From assembly GCF_040436345.1 (NCBI RefSeq), contig NC_133225.1, forward strand, positions 27,690,040-27,754,039: a stretch of 64,000 nt of DNA. Direction: 5' to 3'. Positions 34,178 to 46,796 of this stretch are shown here, in pieces. This DNA is from Pagrus major. Its lineage: Eukaryota > Chordata > Actinopteri > Spariformes > Sparidae. Position 1 is the stretch's first letter. Each line of letters begins with the position of its first letter. A model generated the notes under the pieces. It did no database searches. It had not been told where the DNA came from and saw only the letters and a list, made by a program, of their open reading frames with translations. A program made the translations under genes and the position numbers.

Positions 34178-37024
34178 GGAGGGGGCATACTTTTGTTGTC
34201 ATATGCTACATAAATTCTCGGTGCATCCAGAGCTTGTTGAGGATTCATCCCAAACTCCAACATGTTCAACAAAACCTAAACACAAGAGCGAGACGTTACA
34301 CTCGAGGTATGTTCCAGTTATTTCGACAAAGACTAAAACCAAAAATGTGTGTTTCCAATTAGAATTTTTCCAATACCTGATATGGTCTGACTTTAAACTA
34401 AGCAATGGCAACTTATTTAAAATCAGACAAATTTTAGATAAATATTCAAAAACGAAAGAGATAAAATAAATAAACACACTGTTAGGGACACTTCACTCTC
34501 CACCTCAGTCTCTTCTTGATTACAGCGTACCTGGACGTGTCCTTGTGGTTGCATGAAGGCCCCCATCACCCCCAGTGCAGCGAGGAGTCGAGGTTTTTGT
34601 GATTTGGTTGCAGACTCAGTGAGGAGTGCAGGTATTATGGTGTGATATGGCCGCTTCCCCCCAGCAACACAGTTAACATGGTTACGACGCAGAGTAAAGC
34701 TGGCACCACGGTTCTGTGAGATTTTACACAATGATACACACCAGAAATCAACCTTACAAATGTTCTCATTTAGTTCCATGTTTCTTTGTTTTAGTGCCTT
34801 TCTGGAAAACAATCTGCTAATTTTACTTTTACAGTGGAGAAGCTCTATGTAAATGAAGTTCATTCCATGATGTCATGTTATGTCATTTTTTATGTCCAGT
34901 CCATGATTTAAATAAATATTTCCATGGTGGCACCAGACACATATTTACATAGACACACACAAAGCACAAGCACATTATACATTCTTGCTCTTATGTAATA
35001 TTAGGAGGCAAAACAGGAGCATAAACTAGGAAAATGTATGACCACTTGCCATCAGATATTCCCACACATACACTGCACATCTAGTATCACAATGGACTTT
35101 TATTCTTATTCGTCAACTCCAATGAAGTTGCATCTACTGTGTGGCGATTATAACCCTGATTTTAGAAAAGTTAGTATTCTGTGTAAAACATGAATAAAAC
35201 TGATTGTGATATATGCTATTCCCTTTTTTACACATACTCTACTAAAAACTGAAAACAGCAGAAAGACAATTTAATAATGTTTTACTTCATCGCTGATTAT
35301 TGTTAATATATGATCTTTCTGAATTTGATGCCAGAAACACGTTTCAAAGAAGTTGGGACGGGAGCAGCAAAACACTTGGAAAGTTGTGTAATGCTCCGCA
35401 AACACCTGTTAGGAACATTCCACAGGTAAACAGATTCATTGGTAACAGGTGGTAGTATCATGATTGGGTATGAAAGGGGCATCCTCAAAAGGCTCAGTCA
35501 TTCTCAAACATTGATGGGGTGAGGCTCACCAGTTTGTGAAACACACGATTGCTAAGCTGTTGACAGTAAATACAGCGTCTGGGCTGTAGACAACACTCTG
35601 TTTAACACACCATAGCTACCTCACATGCACTCAAATACACACTCATACCCTCTCTCTGACCCCTCATACCTGTAGCGAGAACCCACAATCCTTAGGGACC
35701 AGCCCACTTCCAAACCCCATATAGGTGCTGTTGACAAACGAGCAGGCGTTGCCCTGACTGTCAATCACACAGAAATACACCGTGTCACTTCCTGTCATCA
35801 GGCCAGGCTCCAAGTCTTCCATGGCCCTACAGATACACACAAAAAAACCAAAAAATAAGCACAAACCCTCAATGTTGTCGTTGTTTTTTATGTGTTGTTA
35901 TGAAAAAAAATATCTAAGAAATGAGGATCCAAAACATTCTGCCTGAAGCACTTTTGGCACATTGTCTGTTTGTCAGTGATAAAAACTCATTATGGAGGAA
36001 ATCTTAGGGGAGTTCGACATTGTACGCTTTCTTGACTAAAGTTAGCTTGGAAGATCAACACTTCTATTATGTCTGTGAGGTAAATACCAGGCTACAACCA
36101 GCAGCCAGTTAGCTTAACTTAAAATAAAACTCAACTTGATGCTGTTGAAAATGTTGATCTATTATTTTTTCTTTGTTAAGCATGTTTGTGCAGCAAACTC
36201 TGAAGTTTTCCTTGCACTGAAAGTGATAAATAATAGGATTATAAATATAATATTTTATTACACATAGGAAAATAAAGCTCCTAAAAAGAAGAACAAGGCC
36301 CCAACTGCCAACCCCACATAGTGGAAGCATAGCCTATCACTTACATAAGCTTTATAACTGTGTGTTTTCTCACTACCTACCCTCTCACAGCACTGTCCAT
36401 GTTTCAACCATAACAAACAGCTCTTCAGCCTGTACTATATCACCAATAAACCATATGCCAGCCTAGGTTTAAAAATATCCTTGGGTGTTGGCTGAGATCT
36501 CAAATGTAAATACAGATTTTATGGTAACCAGATTATTAAACTTCATGTAAAAATAATTTGTAATTTCCTGCTTTCACCAGATTTGACTGTGAGGACAATT
36601 TTACAAGACCAACAAAATTTATTGTTTATGTTAATAGGAGACGTTACGTTAAAATTCATATTCAATTCTGGTAGAATTATTAAGGTTGAGTTTGGTTGCA
36701 GGACAACACCCTCAGTAATTTCCATTGATTATTAAAACATAAAACAACAGCAACAACAGAAGTATGAGAACATTATGCTGTTTTATACTTTTACAGTCTG
36801 TTTGTCTTTGTCTTACAACTGATAAAGAGCTAAAGTTCAAAGTCTACAGCACTGACCAGTAAACACACATTGCTGCCAAAATAGACACACACATAGCAGA
36901 CAGACGGAGCAGCAGAGGAGGGGCCGTGGCATGAAGGGATGGACATTAAAGTCGGAGGGATGTAAAAGTCTGCAGTCCTATCTTAAGTCAACAGAGCCCG
37001 ACTGGCACACGCTGGTACGAATAG

Positions 37025-37058
<34 letters not shown>

Positions 37059-39225
37059 ACACATACACAAAAACACACACACCTGTCCATGGAGATGCGC
37101 TGTGCTCGCTGTTGGCTGTAGCTCTTGTCCAGTAACGTTTCCAGAGGGATGGTCACATGTTCTGGGTCGCTCAGGTAATGCAGAGCATCTGCTATCGTCA
37201 GGCGCACAGCCTCCACCAATACATGGATGTAGTCAGGGCTGTTGTGGCCTAAAGCTACACACACACAAACACACACACACACACACAAACACATACATAC
37301 ACATAACCACAGGAGAACAACACTTACATTTTTAGAATGTAAATAAAATTTCATGATTTGTATTTTTTTGTGCGACTTTTTGTTGTGCCCACTTGAAGTA
37401 GTAAAGTAAAGATGACAGCTACTTTACAAAAGTATAAATAAATAAAAAAATAAATAGATATATCAGTTGGTTAAGCATTATGGCCATTATGGTACGTCCA
37501 TTTCATGTAATTAATTGGACGCCAAGGAGATTATGTTTTCACCAGTGTCAGTTTGTTTGGTTCGTTCGTTTGTCAGCAGGATTACACAAATGTACAGAAT
37601 GGATTTCCACAAAACTTAGATGGAGGATGGGTCTCGGCCCAGAATAGACCCTATTACCTTTTGGTGCGGATCAGGACAAAGGGACGGATTCAGGAATTCT
37701 TTCTCACTTTCTTTAAATTAATTTTAATTTCTCAGGGAATAATGCATGGATCTTGATAAAAAAAAACAGGCCTATTTAATGGCTGGTATCTATAAGTGAG
37801 TAGAATTTGATGCAGATATGGTGGTTTAAAGTTTAGGGTTAGTGAGTTTGATATTGGATTAGGCTTGATTGAATTAAAGGGGACTGTTGGGGCTTAGTAG
37901 AGTGGTAGTGGTAGTAGTAGTAGTAGTTTTCTTTTCTTATGACTGTCACTAAAGATATTGGACACTTTGCTCTAATTGCTGTGTTTGTTACCACTTCCAA
38001 GAGATCAGTTTTGAATCAGTTTCAGACAATGTTTCTTTTGGTGTAGTCACTCGATTGTTTGTTGCTCTGACAGGTTTGAGGGGGATTTCGAGTCCAAGAT
38101 GAATCAGATTGAGTGTAAGACGTCTGAGTCCTGTCTGATTCATGTCCTGCGTCTCCAGAAAGTGAGTCAGCTGTCACTGGCACTGTGTTGGTGTCCTGAG
38201 TCAACATTCCAGAGCTGCCCAGGCTGTGGAGACTGGCTCCTAATTAATGAGTGAAAGTAGCTTGGGGCATTCCTCTCCTAGCCAATCAGGGTTTGACTAC
38301 GGCCTTTTGTGATGGCTGAAGAGGTGGGCAATGCCCCCCAGGTCAGTCTGATTATCATTCTGTTCTTGACCCAGTGCAGACCTCATCCAAACAGATTGTC
38401 AGCCAGAAACTCTGCTCTGTTTAGGCCCTGTTGAGGTTTCTTTGCTGCCCTTGTTTTTTCTAGTTGAGGGAAATTGTTTGCATTCTGCAACCTGAGAGAC
38501 CAACAAAAGTCACCATTCAACTCAGCTACCTAAATCAGGGCTCTGCTTATTTGTGCTTATTTATTGCTTGCCTTTCAATAGCCTGGCACCTGCAGGTTTC
38601 TTTTGTTTTCTGTCTTCACTGAACCCCTTGATACACGAACCCTTACACACCTTTTTCACAGTTTTTTCCAATTTAATTTCGTTGGGGACTTAAGAGGCAG
38701 TAAAATAAGTATATTTCAGTGTCATTATTCCCTAAAGAGGCAAATAAAAACAAGACTTTATGGTTGAGTGAAATGTTTTTTGCTATTTCTTCTAGTAAGT
38801 GATTTCTGACTCATTCACATAACCAGATTATTATCTATATTTGAGATTCTTTAGTATGACGTCTTAATGCAATGCATGTCAGTGAATACCTTTGAGGGGG
38901 AAGTTCTCCAGGATGTTGAGTAGCAGCAGGGCAGCCAGTCCCTGACTGTTAGGAGGAGGCTCCCATAGACACACGCCCTGAACAAACAACAGAGTCATTA
39001 CCTCTGCTGACCATGTTATCAAAAATACAGATTCAAAAAGCCTCCACCGCCGCTGACCCCACCTTATAGTCTGTGCTTATGGGGGTAATGACCTCACTGT
39101 CATGGCTGCTGAGGTCATCCAGGGTCATAACTCCTCCATTTTGGTTGATGACATCGACGATGGCTTGAGCCACTCTGCCCTGATAGAAAGCTGGTTTGCC
39201 AAGTTCACCCAGCTCCTGTCGATAC

Positions 39226-39273
<48 letters not shown>

Positions 39274-42200
39274 ATCGATCGATCAATCAATCGATCAATC
39301 AACAGTTAACTGTTATCTTACATTCTTACATCCATGGGAGAAAACCCAAAAACATTTAACATTTAATGTTTGCATGACTTAATACCACACAAGTTTAACC
39401 TGAAATATAAGCAGGTGATGTGTTTGCTTTTGTGTATATCTCCCAGTTCAGTCAATGTTATCAATGGAACAGGATGGTGTGTGTGAATGTGTGATTTTTC
39501 ACCACAATGAAGTAACACACTGTTGTGACTGAGGAATGACCGTTATGATGCCATGGAAACCATCCATCAATGAGGCTGAGGTCACCCCTATTGTTTCTGC
39601 TGTTTCAGGAGTGTGTGTGAGGAGTCACCATAGGCGTACTTGGCAGTGTTCCTGCATTACTGCATTACTAAAGACTGAGTGTTTGATGTAGTAATACAGG
39701 ACAAAATCAATGAGTGCATACTTTAATGGTGACACACAAGCACACACACGCACACACCCATGGTGGGGTCAGCCAACGTTCTAGTGAAGTCACACTGACA
39801 GGAAACTACAGAATGAGTGTGGTTTTATGAATACGTCCACACACAGACAAACAATCATGGTCTCACATTCATATAAGTAACAATGTGCCAACAGATTTAA
39901 AATAGTTATGTCAATACATCAACATTTTGTTTCAAAGAATACTCTAAAGCACTTAAATGGAAATGTTCAAAGTGTCATCCATCCATTTTTTGCTATGACT
40001 CTTGTCAAAGTCAGAACTATATTCCAGTGTATTACACTATAAGAGGCTCAATTCATTTAGAGACATAACATTTAAAATGAATTCCACTGTAGCTGACTAA
40101 AGCAGAAGTCTTAACACAGGATCTCTGCTGAGCCGTCATATTTGACCCTTAAATGTTCTCAAATGAAATGTTGATTTGTTCCATTACTTCTATACTGCCT
40201 GAAGTACAGTAATACTTTCATAATACTCTCTATGTACTTAGGCACAGTGGTACTTTTAGCTAACGTCAAAGCAACGTATTGGAAAATATACATTCAATTG
40301 ACCTGCTGGTAGGGCTAAATGAATAGTCAGATTCATCCTCTGGGAGCCATGGAGTTCTGTACAACATTTCATGGCAATGCATCCAATAATTGGTGAATAT
40401 TCGCGCACACACACTTTTCACCTCTGCATAGAATAATTTATGAGAAAAGGTCGACAGTTCTGTCACAAAAGACCTTTCTCAAGACATAACAGTCACAACA
40501 TGATGGTCCACAGCTGTGCCTGAGGTGTGTCTATAATCACATGCAACAGCTCACCAAATCAAGATTACCATGAGCTTGCAAAGTCATACAATATCTATAA
40601 CCCCTGTGTGGTTTCTAACAGTAACAGGTTTTTTTTATGGTGGGAAAAATGTGTTGAAACATCCATAGAATCTTTATAACCTACTACTGAAGCATAACCA
40701 CTTCTGCTTGTTTATCACAGGTACCATTAAACAGTTTGAAAGTCGAATAAACTGGAACCAAGATCTGTTGGAAACTATTTTAGTGTGTGTTAAACTGTGT
40801 GTTAAAGTGTGTTAAACTATGAAGAATTTGGTTGATGGCCAAGTATACAGGCTGACTGACCTCAGCTTGACTTATGCACACAGTACTGTGGACACAATGT
40901 GATTCAGTTGATTTATTTGTATCATTTCATCATGTAATATGGATGTAGTTTTTTACTGTTTTTAAGTTTTTCATGTCAATGCTCTAATTCTTCTAATGCA
41001 TTTCTATAGTTTTACCATGCAATCCTCCATTCCTACTTCTTCCTTTCTCCCCACTCCCTCTCTTCTTTTACCATCCATCTATTATTCTCTCTGCTTCTGT
41101 CCAAATCCACCCAGTCCACCAAGCTGACTGATTCTACTATGGAAACAGTGTAACAAGTTATCAATCCTGTCTGATATCAGGCAATGTCTTCTAACCATTT
41201 CACCTTAGCGTTATCATCTCCCTGTCTGCTCTTCCTTGTCCTGTGTTCACTCCCTCCCCTTCAATCCTTCTCTCTCTTTTTGCCTCATTTAATGTCCTTC
41301 CTTCTTGGCCCACCCCAGCACAATCTATGCTCATCCCTCCCTCTATCTGCCTTGTTTTCCTTCCATATTAAGTCCCCTAATGGGTTCAGGCTTAATTTCC
41401 TACCATGCCCCTGGATTCATCCAAGGTCTTCCCATATAGAAAGGCTAAGGCAAGTTTGAAAAAACAGACAACCTCTGAGAGGAAATGGAACCAGTGCAGT
41501 GGTGTCTCTGGGGTACTACAGTGTTCTGTTTGCTTCTTCTCAAAATAACACAAGTTTAGAAAAAAAACCCACCCAGTGCTCCTCACATGACCTATAAACA
41601 TGAGTTTTTTGTGTTTTAGTTTAACATTTTTACCTTCAGGGTCTGAGCCAGGGCAGGGTTTCTGAATACTTGTCCACATTTGGGTGCATGACCATCAGTC
41701 AGCAAGTCTCCACCCAGATCCCTCCCAGCATCTCTCAGAGCAGCCACCCAGTTTGCCCAGTGGTGAGCCGCTACCTCGGCAACAGGAAACCCCACCTCTG
41801 CGAGCTCCACCGCCCCACTCAGCACCTCCTGCAAGGACAGCTAGGGAAACAGGGAGAGGAAACACATGCTTATTACCTCACAGTAAACCTCCCTGAGCAG
41901 GAAGTGTGAGTCACTGTTTGGAGATTAAACAATTTGCCAGTCTCTGAGGGTTTTCCAGGTTGAAAAAAATCTAATAATTGATATTAATCCATGCAAGTGA
42001 TATGACATTTTTGAATGTGACATAATTCTCTTAATATTCACAAGTCATTTCTAATTAGATTATTAATTTATTACAGTTTCTAAAACACATTCTCACAACA
42101 AACTTTTAGTGAAGTTTTTTCTAGTTCATTTGTTTATATGTGAGTGGGCACAGCTGTTGTGAAAAGTGTCTCTGATTCAAAACATTTAGAGTGAGTATGC

Positions 42201-43784
42201 CATATTCAGAACATCTGATGCCAGTTTTTATAGTCACTGGATTTAGAAAACTACAAATGTCAGACAGTAAAGCCTCTGAGATACTTTAAAAATGGATGAA
42301 CAGTTTCACACTGATTGACATTTTTCAGTTTTTTATTTCACGGGTTAAAAACTCCACTTTTGTTTTTTTGTCAGAGCTGGCAATGCTATTATTTGTAATT
42401 TGTAAAGTTATGTAGCCATGTAAGAAAAGCACTTCAGGGAAATAAAAATGAAAGAAGCTTTTGGGCATATGTAATTACTCTTACTGTACATTCTAAGGGC
42501 ATGTAACACCTTTTATTATTCATTTTAAAACAGGAGCTCAAACAGGTACTGGTTCCACATGCAGCCTGTGAGATCATTTCAATTTCATTGTTAAAGTCTG
42601 GCTGCAAATATAGCCAATTTTGAACAAGTCTTTTATTTTTGAGGAAACTTTTAACTTTATATCAGAACGGCAAAACTGAACAATGTAGAACCGAAATCGC
42701 ACTAATTCACTCCAGTGCATCTGGCACTAAAATGTCTCCTTTTGAACCTAAAAGTAACCTGGGGGATAAACAGTTTCAAAAGACATTAACTATATGTTCG
42801 TGTTTAATGTGTAATGCTACTGCTTTCATCTACAAATAGAAAGCTTTCATTCTCCCTGAACATCTCTAGTACACAAGCTGTTCAGATTTTGAGTGCATAT
42901 AGCTGAAATGTACTGTTGAGAGAAAAAAAAAGAAATTCAGTCTTCTATCTTGCTGAGTGTTAAAGGGCCCCCCAAGGAGAGAACAACCAGGTCAGTGGCC
43001 CCCTAGTAGTTAAATATAAGACCCCCATTTTCGTGGACCTGTAGGAACCCTACCATAGATGGCTAAGTTTATGCAGTTTGGACCAACGTTAAAGTGAATA
43101 TCCACAGAGCCCAATGATAGTTTGTCCACTCATTGTTTATATCTCCTTGATTCTCATCAACACCACAGTTTAGAACACACGCAAGAGTCAAGAGTTCTAC
43201 TTCCACATATGTTTGTGTTAGTGATATGAGTTAACATGGTGCCCTTTGCAGTGTGTTTGCACATGGGTTGTTTATGTGATGTAAATAATTATGTTAGATG
43301 GCCCCGATTGGGCTACCTGAGTGTTACATAAAACACATACCAGCACACACAGTTCTACACAGACAGATAAACAAACACACACACAGAGTCAAACCTTGTG
43401 ACTACCAAACAGCTGTACAGTATCACACCAGCATGCAGGGGCCCCGGGCACTGTGATATTCAAGGCATCAAAAGGGGAAGGAGGGGCCTCTGCAGTGTAA
43501 CCACGGCCTTCCAGGAAGTCCAAGGTCTGAGCTTTGGGCGAACGACCACTGAAGACACAGAGAGAGGCTCAGCTTATCATTCTGTATTATGAAGGCAATA
43601 GCAACCATATCGAGAAAGAAGAGTCTCCACCTGCCGTTAATTCCTGTCACCTCTCCAGTGCTGCTGTTGTAGAACAAGCAGAAGGCATCTCCACCAGGAC
43701 CGGTGCTGACCGGCTCTGTCACAGCCAGCGCTGCCGCTACAGCAACCGCAGCATCTGCTGCATTGCCACCACGCTTCAGGATGT
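31674..43784 (-). CDS. YwrD-type gamma-glutamyltransferase (glutathione hydrolase-like), 5' partial
   Basis: Eleven minus-strand exons: 43631-43784, 43395-43548, 41634-41840, 39063-39215, 38890-38977, 37083-37254, 35670-35826, 34531-34713, 34191-34275, 33672-33767, 31674-31816. They splice in phase to 529 residues plus a split first codon and TAG. Family signs in order: GGNAADAA and [13 protein letters not shown] near the N-terminus; [28 protein letters not shown], whose Thr is the expected autoprocessing and catalytic nucleophile that begins the small subunit; [39 protein letters not shown]; and a C-terminal FGRGQII. These fit the single-gene YwrD-like branch better than vertebrate GGT1/GGT5. 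The activity expected for the family is hydrolysis or transfer of gamma-glutamyl groups, as from glutathione. The first exon, expected to give about 25-35 residues, was not found, so membrane anchoring cannot be judged. Confidence 0.9.
33190..33480. repeat. Dispersed fish repeat copy (GTGAGGATTT family)
   Basis: A good copy with 'gcttgctaaacgtgaggatttgaaac', 'gaagagtctttgggttttggactgttg' and a terminal 'aatagattaatcgtgaaaataatcg'. It lies in the last GGT intron. Confidence 0.65.
34102..34174. repeat. (TG)n microsatellite beside a GGT exon
   Basis: On the transcribed strand it is a CA repeat starting about 16 bases after the 5' splice site of the exon at 34191-34275. Confidence 0.95.
35120..35560 (-). 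repeat. Dispersed fish repeat
   Basis: The minus strand carries the 'cctgttaccaatgaatctgtttacctgtgg', 'cccaacttctttgaaacgtg' and 'ctggcatcaaattcagaaagatc' series that recurs across many fish genomes. The element class is not resolved here. It lies in a GGT intron. Confidence 0.55.
37024..37081. repeat. (CA)n tract abutting a GGT 5' splice site
   Basis: On the transcribed strand this is a UG repeat that begins at the donor of exon 37083-37254 itself (GTGTGTG). Confidence 0.95.
37255..37303. repeat. (CA)n tract abutting a GGT 3' splice site
   Basis: On the transcribed strand a UG repeat runs up to the acceptor TAG of exon 37083-37254 and takes the place of a normal pyrimidine tract. Confidence 0.95.
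37495..37760 (+). repeat. Dispersed fish repeat
   Basis: Contains 'caaatgtacagaatggatttccacaaaactta', 'gatgggtct' and 'ttttggtgcggatcagga', a series met in many vertebrate and fish repeat copies. No intact frame. Confidence 0.5.
38220..38743 (+). repeat. Long dispersed repeat, copy 2
   Basis: Partner of 12167-12597 in direct orientation. It carries an extra block, 'ccaatcagggtttgactacggcc', absent from copy 1 and a longer right half. It lies in the GGT intron between exons 38890-38977 and 37083-37254. Confidence 0.85.
39225..39302. repeat. (ATCA)n tetranucleotide repeat
   Basis: About 19 units with three ATCG variants near the right end. On the transcribed strand it lies just upstream of the acceptor of GGT exon 39063-39215, separated by only about 10 bases. 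Confidence 0.95.
40290..40460 (+). repeat. Dispersed fish repeat fragment
   Basis: The 'gtacaacatttcatggcaatgcatccaataattg' block is shared by a common teleost repeat, here inside a GGT intron. Confidence 0.45.
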
Positions 43785-44239
43785 CTGGACAGAAATATGT
43801 GTGATCAACAAACAAAACACTGGTTTTATTTTCAGTTTTCCAGGTATCCAACTCCAAGTTTTTTTCCTCCACTCCACTCCAAAACATAGCATGTATAGTT
43901 TGAGGTCCATAAACTAACTTCCGTTCTCCCACTTTGTATCTCAACTCTCAGAGGCACCTGGACATTTGAAACAAGAACTAACATATGCAGCACCAGCTGG
44001 TGAAGTCTTTACATTTACAAATCAGAGGATGTACAGACCAAAATATGAAAATGAAAATGCCTGCTAGTGGAGCATTTATAAAACCACTCTTCACTTTCAA
44101 CTGCATTACCTTACAATATTCATACCAGGTTGTCGTTTAAAGGCACTGGCTGCCATGGATGAAGGGAATAAATATTCCAAAATTGATACAACTAGTATAC
44201 ATAGAAAATGGTTGCCAGTAATAAGATATTTGAAGTATG

Positions 44240-44480
44240 CTCTAGAGTTGAATGATTAGATGACTGATCGATGGTCAGAAAATGAATCAGCAACTTTTTT
44301 TAATGATAACTGAATAAATGAATAATCTGTCTTTTTTCAAGAAAACTGCTGGCGAGTTACTGGTTCAAGGTTCTCAAATGTGAAAATATGTTTTTATTTC
44401 TCTTTCTGATGGCAAACTGAATATATTTGTGTTTAAACTGTTGATTAGACAAAAGTTTGTCCTAAATATGTCACCTTGGG
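44240..44480. repeat. Dispersed fish repeat copy (GTGAGGATTT family)
   Basis: Has 'gattagatgactgatcgatggtcag', 'aataatctgtctttt' and 'caaggttctcaaatgtgaaaatatg' blocks like the other copies in the window. Confidence 0.55.
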
Positions 44481-44499
44481 CTCAGGAAGGGTTGTTGAT

Positions 44500-44740
44500 G
44501 AAGGTTCTCAGTCATCCCGGTCATGGTAATTCTGTATTTTATTAATTAAGTGTTGTATCGTAGGCAACTGGACTTGTTTCAGTTTTTCTTGAAGATGACA
44601 TTTCACCTCTCATCCAAGAGGCTCCTTCAGTTGTAACTAACTGGAGGGGAGCTGCAGGCCTTTAAACCGTGTGGGAGTGTCCTCACAGAGTCATTAAGGA
44701 CACTGAGCTCTGAGTTTCAGAGTTGTTAGGGCCACTTGTG
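44500..44740. repeat. Dispersed fish repeat
   Basis: Contains 'gaaggttctcagtcatcccggtcatgg' and 'gacatttcacctctcatccaagaggc', blocks that recur across teleost genomes. The class is not resolved. Confidence 0.55.
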
Positions 44741-44861
44741 GGTCGTTCTTTCAATGCATGTAATATCTAGTACTAGCAAAAAGTCGCGTTGTTTTCCTCT
44801 TAATGAGGTTAATTCAACTCCAACTGTGAATAGTCTACTTTATACTGTTTCTATCTTTATT

Positions 44862-45470
44862 AGAGGTGGGCAGATTGATCCAAAAATATCGATACTTTAT
44901 AATAATCATAATAAAAAGTAACTTGATATGTGCCTTTACTTACTTGGTAACTTGGTATCGCCCACCGCTACTCTTCATAATGTTCTGTGTTTCAGGTGCT
45001 CCGGTTCTCCTTCGTGTAATGACTTTGTAACTAACGTTAGCTTGTTTGTTTGCATTAGGTTAATGAGCTACATAGAAGTGTTCGGGGAAAGGTACCGATA
45101 CTGCTTTTTATGTCCTGTGTTACCTGTTATACTCTGTTACACTACAGAGTGTAACGCTTTCTGGCTGCTCAGACATCTTGCTGCCTGAACTTTTTACATC
45201 TCCATGGCAACTGTTTCCAACTCACCCAGTCCGACACTTGAAGCTAACGGCTGGCTGGAGGCCACGCAGCCGTGTAAGCACACCACAGGTGACCGACGAG
45301 AGGAGAAAGTCAAGTCGGTATCCATCCCGCTTCAACTACCAAAAAAACAAAAAAAAACACGGGACAAAGTCAAATGCGTTGAGACTTTCAACTCCTGATC
45401 GGTTACTCGGGAGTCGATTGAGTTTGGCTTAACTAGGACGGCAGCAAAGAGAAGTGGATGACAGATCACA
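44862..45470. mobile_element. Probable non-autonomous hAT-like element
   Basis: The left edge reads 'tagaggtgggcagattgatcc', like the CAGAGGTGGGC-type hAT terminus, followed by 'atcgatac' and 'ggtatcgcccaccgct' motifs. A plus-strand frame of 64 codons at 45204-45398 is rich in Lys and Thr but not recognisable. The right terminus was not found. Confidence 0.35.
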
Positions 45471-46790
45471 TCGATCTATGCTCTTGGAGATCAGCAGCAG
45501 AGATTAATACATTTCTACATTCATATATTCATCAATACAGTTCTACATTCCAGTTCCAAGTGTGTTTGTTTTTTTATTTTATATTTTAGGTTAGCATTCC
45601 CACTTTTTTTCAGGACGTAAATAATCATGACGGCTCTTGTGAGGGGCCCACCAGAAGCATTTTGCAGTTTGTCATTTTAGGCTAACAACTATTGTCAGGG
45701 GCGTGGATAGAAAACCAAGATGACTCCTGCACAGTGATACACAAAGACTTAATGAGATTCTGATCAGGTAAAATAGAAACAACCACAAGCTTTGTTGCAT
45801 TTGGATGAAATGCTCATCTCCCCCGAAAGTTACACTCCAAACTATTTGTAATAAAACAATCTAACAAGTTTAAGATGCATAGCAGAAATTCTCAGGAAAC
45901 TTAACCCATGTTGTCAAACTTTCAAATTCACTCCAGGTTGAGTCATTACATCCTCACACAGTGGGTGAAATTAGATAATAAGTCATTTCTTTGGGACAAG
46001 GGCACAAAAAACAGACAAAACACAGCAGCATGGCAAAAAGACCCTAACCCTAACTCTAATACTGTACTGCAGTATCTTCAGTCTGACAATTAGACATAGG
46101 TTGTTTGTTTTTTTTACATAAAAAAATATTTAATTGTGATCATTACTTAATAGTTTAACTTACAGAGACTGTTTTTGGGGGGACCAGGATCTCATCCAAG
46201 CCAATTTGGTCCCATATTAATGATTTATTTGAGTGTATGTTTGTCTTTTTCATCACACAAAGAGCAATTAATTATAAACCTTTCAAAATTGATGATTTAT
46301 GATGGATTCATTGAGTAGCCCGCGTCATGACCAGGCATGTTTGCATCCAGGTGATTCCTAATTTGTCTTCCTACTGGGCACTTTTGAAACATTTTGTGGT
46401 TTATCGCTATGTTTCACCCTCAGATTTCTCATATCTGTCAGCCTATAATACGCAATAAAAAACTAACTAGAGAACTCATCCAGAGTTTAACTAATGAAGA
46501 AGTCTCTCTTGTTACTCACTAACCAGTGGTAGGTGGTGAGGGCTCTGCTGTATCGACCAGCTGTCTGTCACTTCCTCTTCTGTCTCCATGTACACAAAAC
46601 ACATGGTAGAACATTAACCGCTGTCTTCACGGGTGTGCCTGTGTGCACACATGGATATGTATTGCTGTGTGTGTTTGCATGCAGTCACAAGCGAGCACAT
46701 GTGTGAGTGTGATCCTGCCATATTACAACTGGCTGCTGTAAAAGTGAAGCAGTGAGATCACTCAGGGAGACAGGTGGGGTGGGGTGGGGG

Positions 46791-46796
46791 TATAAA
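46791..46796 (+). promoter_or_regulatory. tm4sf4: Candidate TATA box of tm4sf4
   Basis: TATAAA preceded by a G-rich run (GGGGTGGGGG), about 380 bases upstream of the tm4sf4 start codon. If used, transcription would start near 46820 with a 5' UTR of about 350 nt, provided no further intron intervenes. Confidence 0.5.

Larger units (their letters stand above)
43785..46780. other. Region between the GGT gene and the tm4sf4 promoter
   Basis: The missing GGT first exon should lie here, or further right. I searched the minus strand for the expected S-R-R-S and A-S-Q-P-L-A segment followed by a phase-1 donor and saw none. Most of the stretch is repeats. A telomere-like CCCTAACCCTAAC run sits at about 46043. 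Confidence 0.5.

Noticed and set aside
39225-39302. Regular short repeats considered as a CRISPR-like array
   Set aside because: A plain tetranucleotide microsatellite without spacers, in an animal genome.
43534-43917. Plus-strand 127-codon frame
   Set aside because: Antisense shadow over two well-supported GGT exons.
46040-46060. Telomere-like CCCTAACCCTAAC run
   Set aside because: Only about two units. Too short to mean an interstitial telomere.
46511-46600. Minus-strand ATG with 22 codons (METEEEV start) and a GTTAGT donor as a possible GGT first exon
   Set aside because: It ends in phase 0 while the next known GGT exon needs phase 1, and it lacks the expected N-terminal strand sequence.
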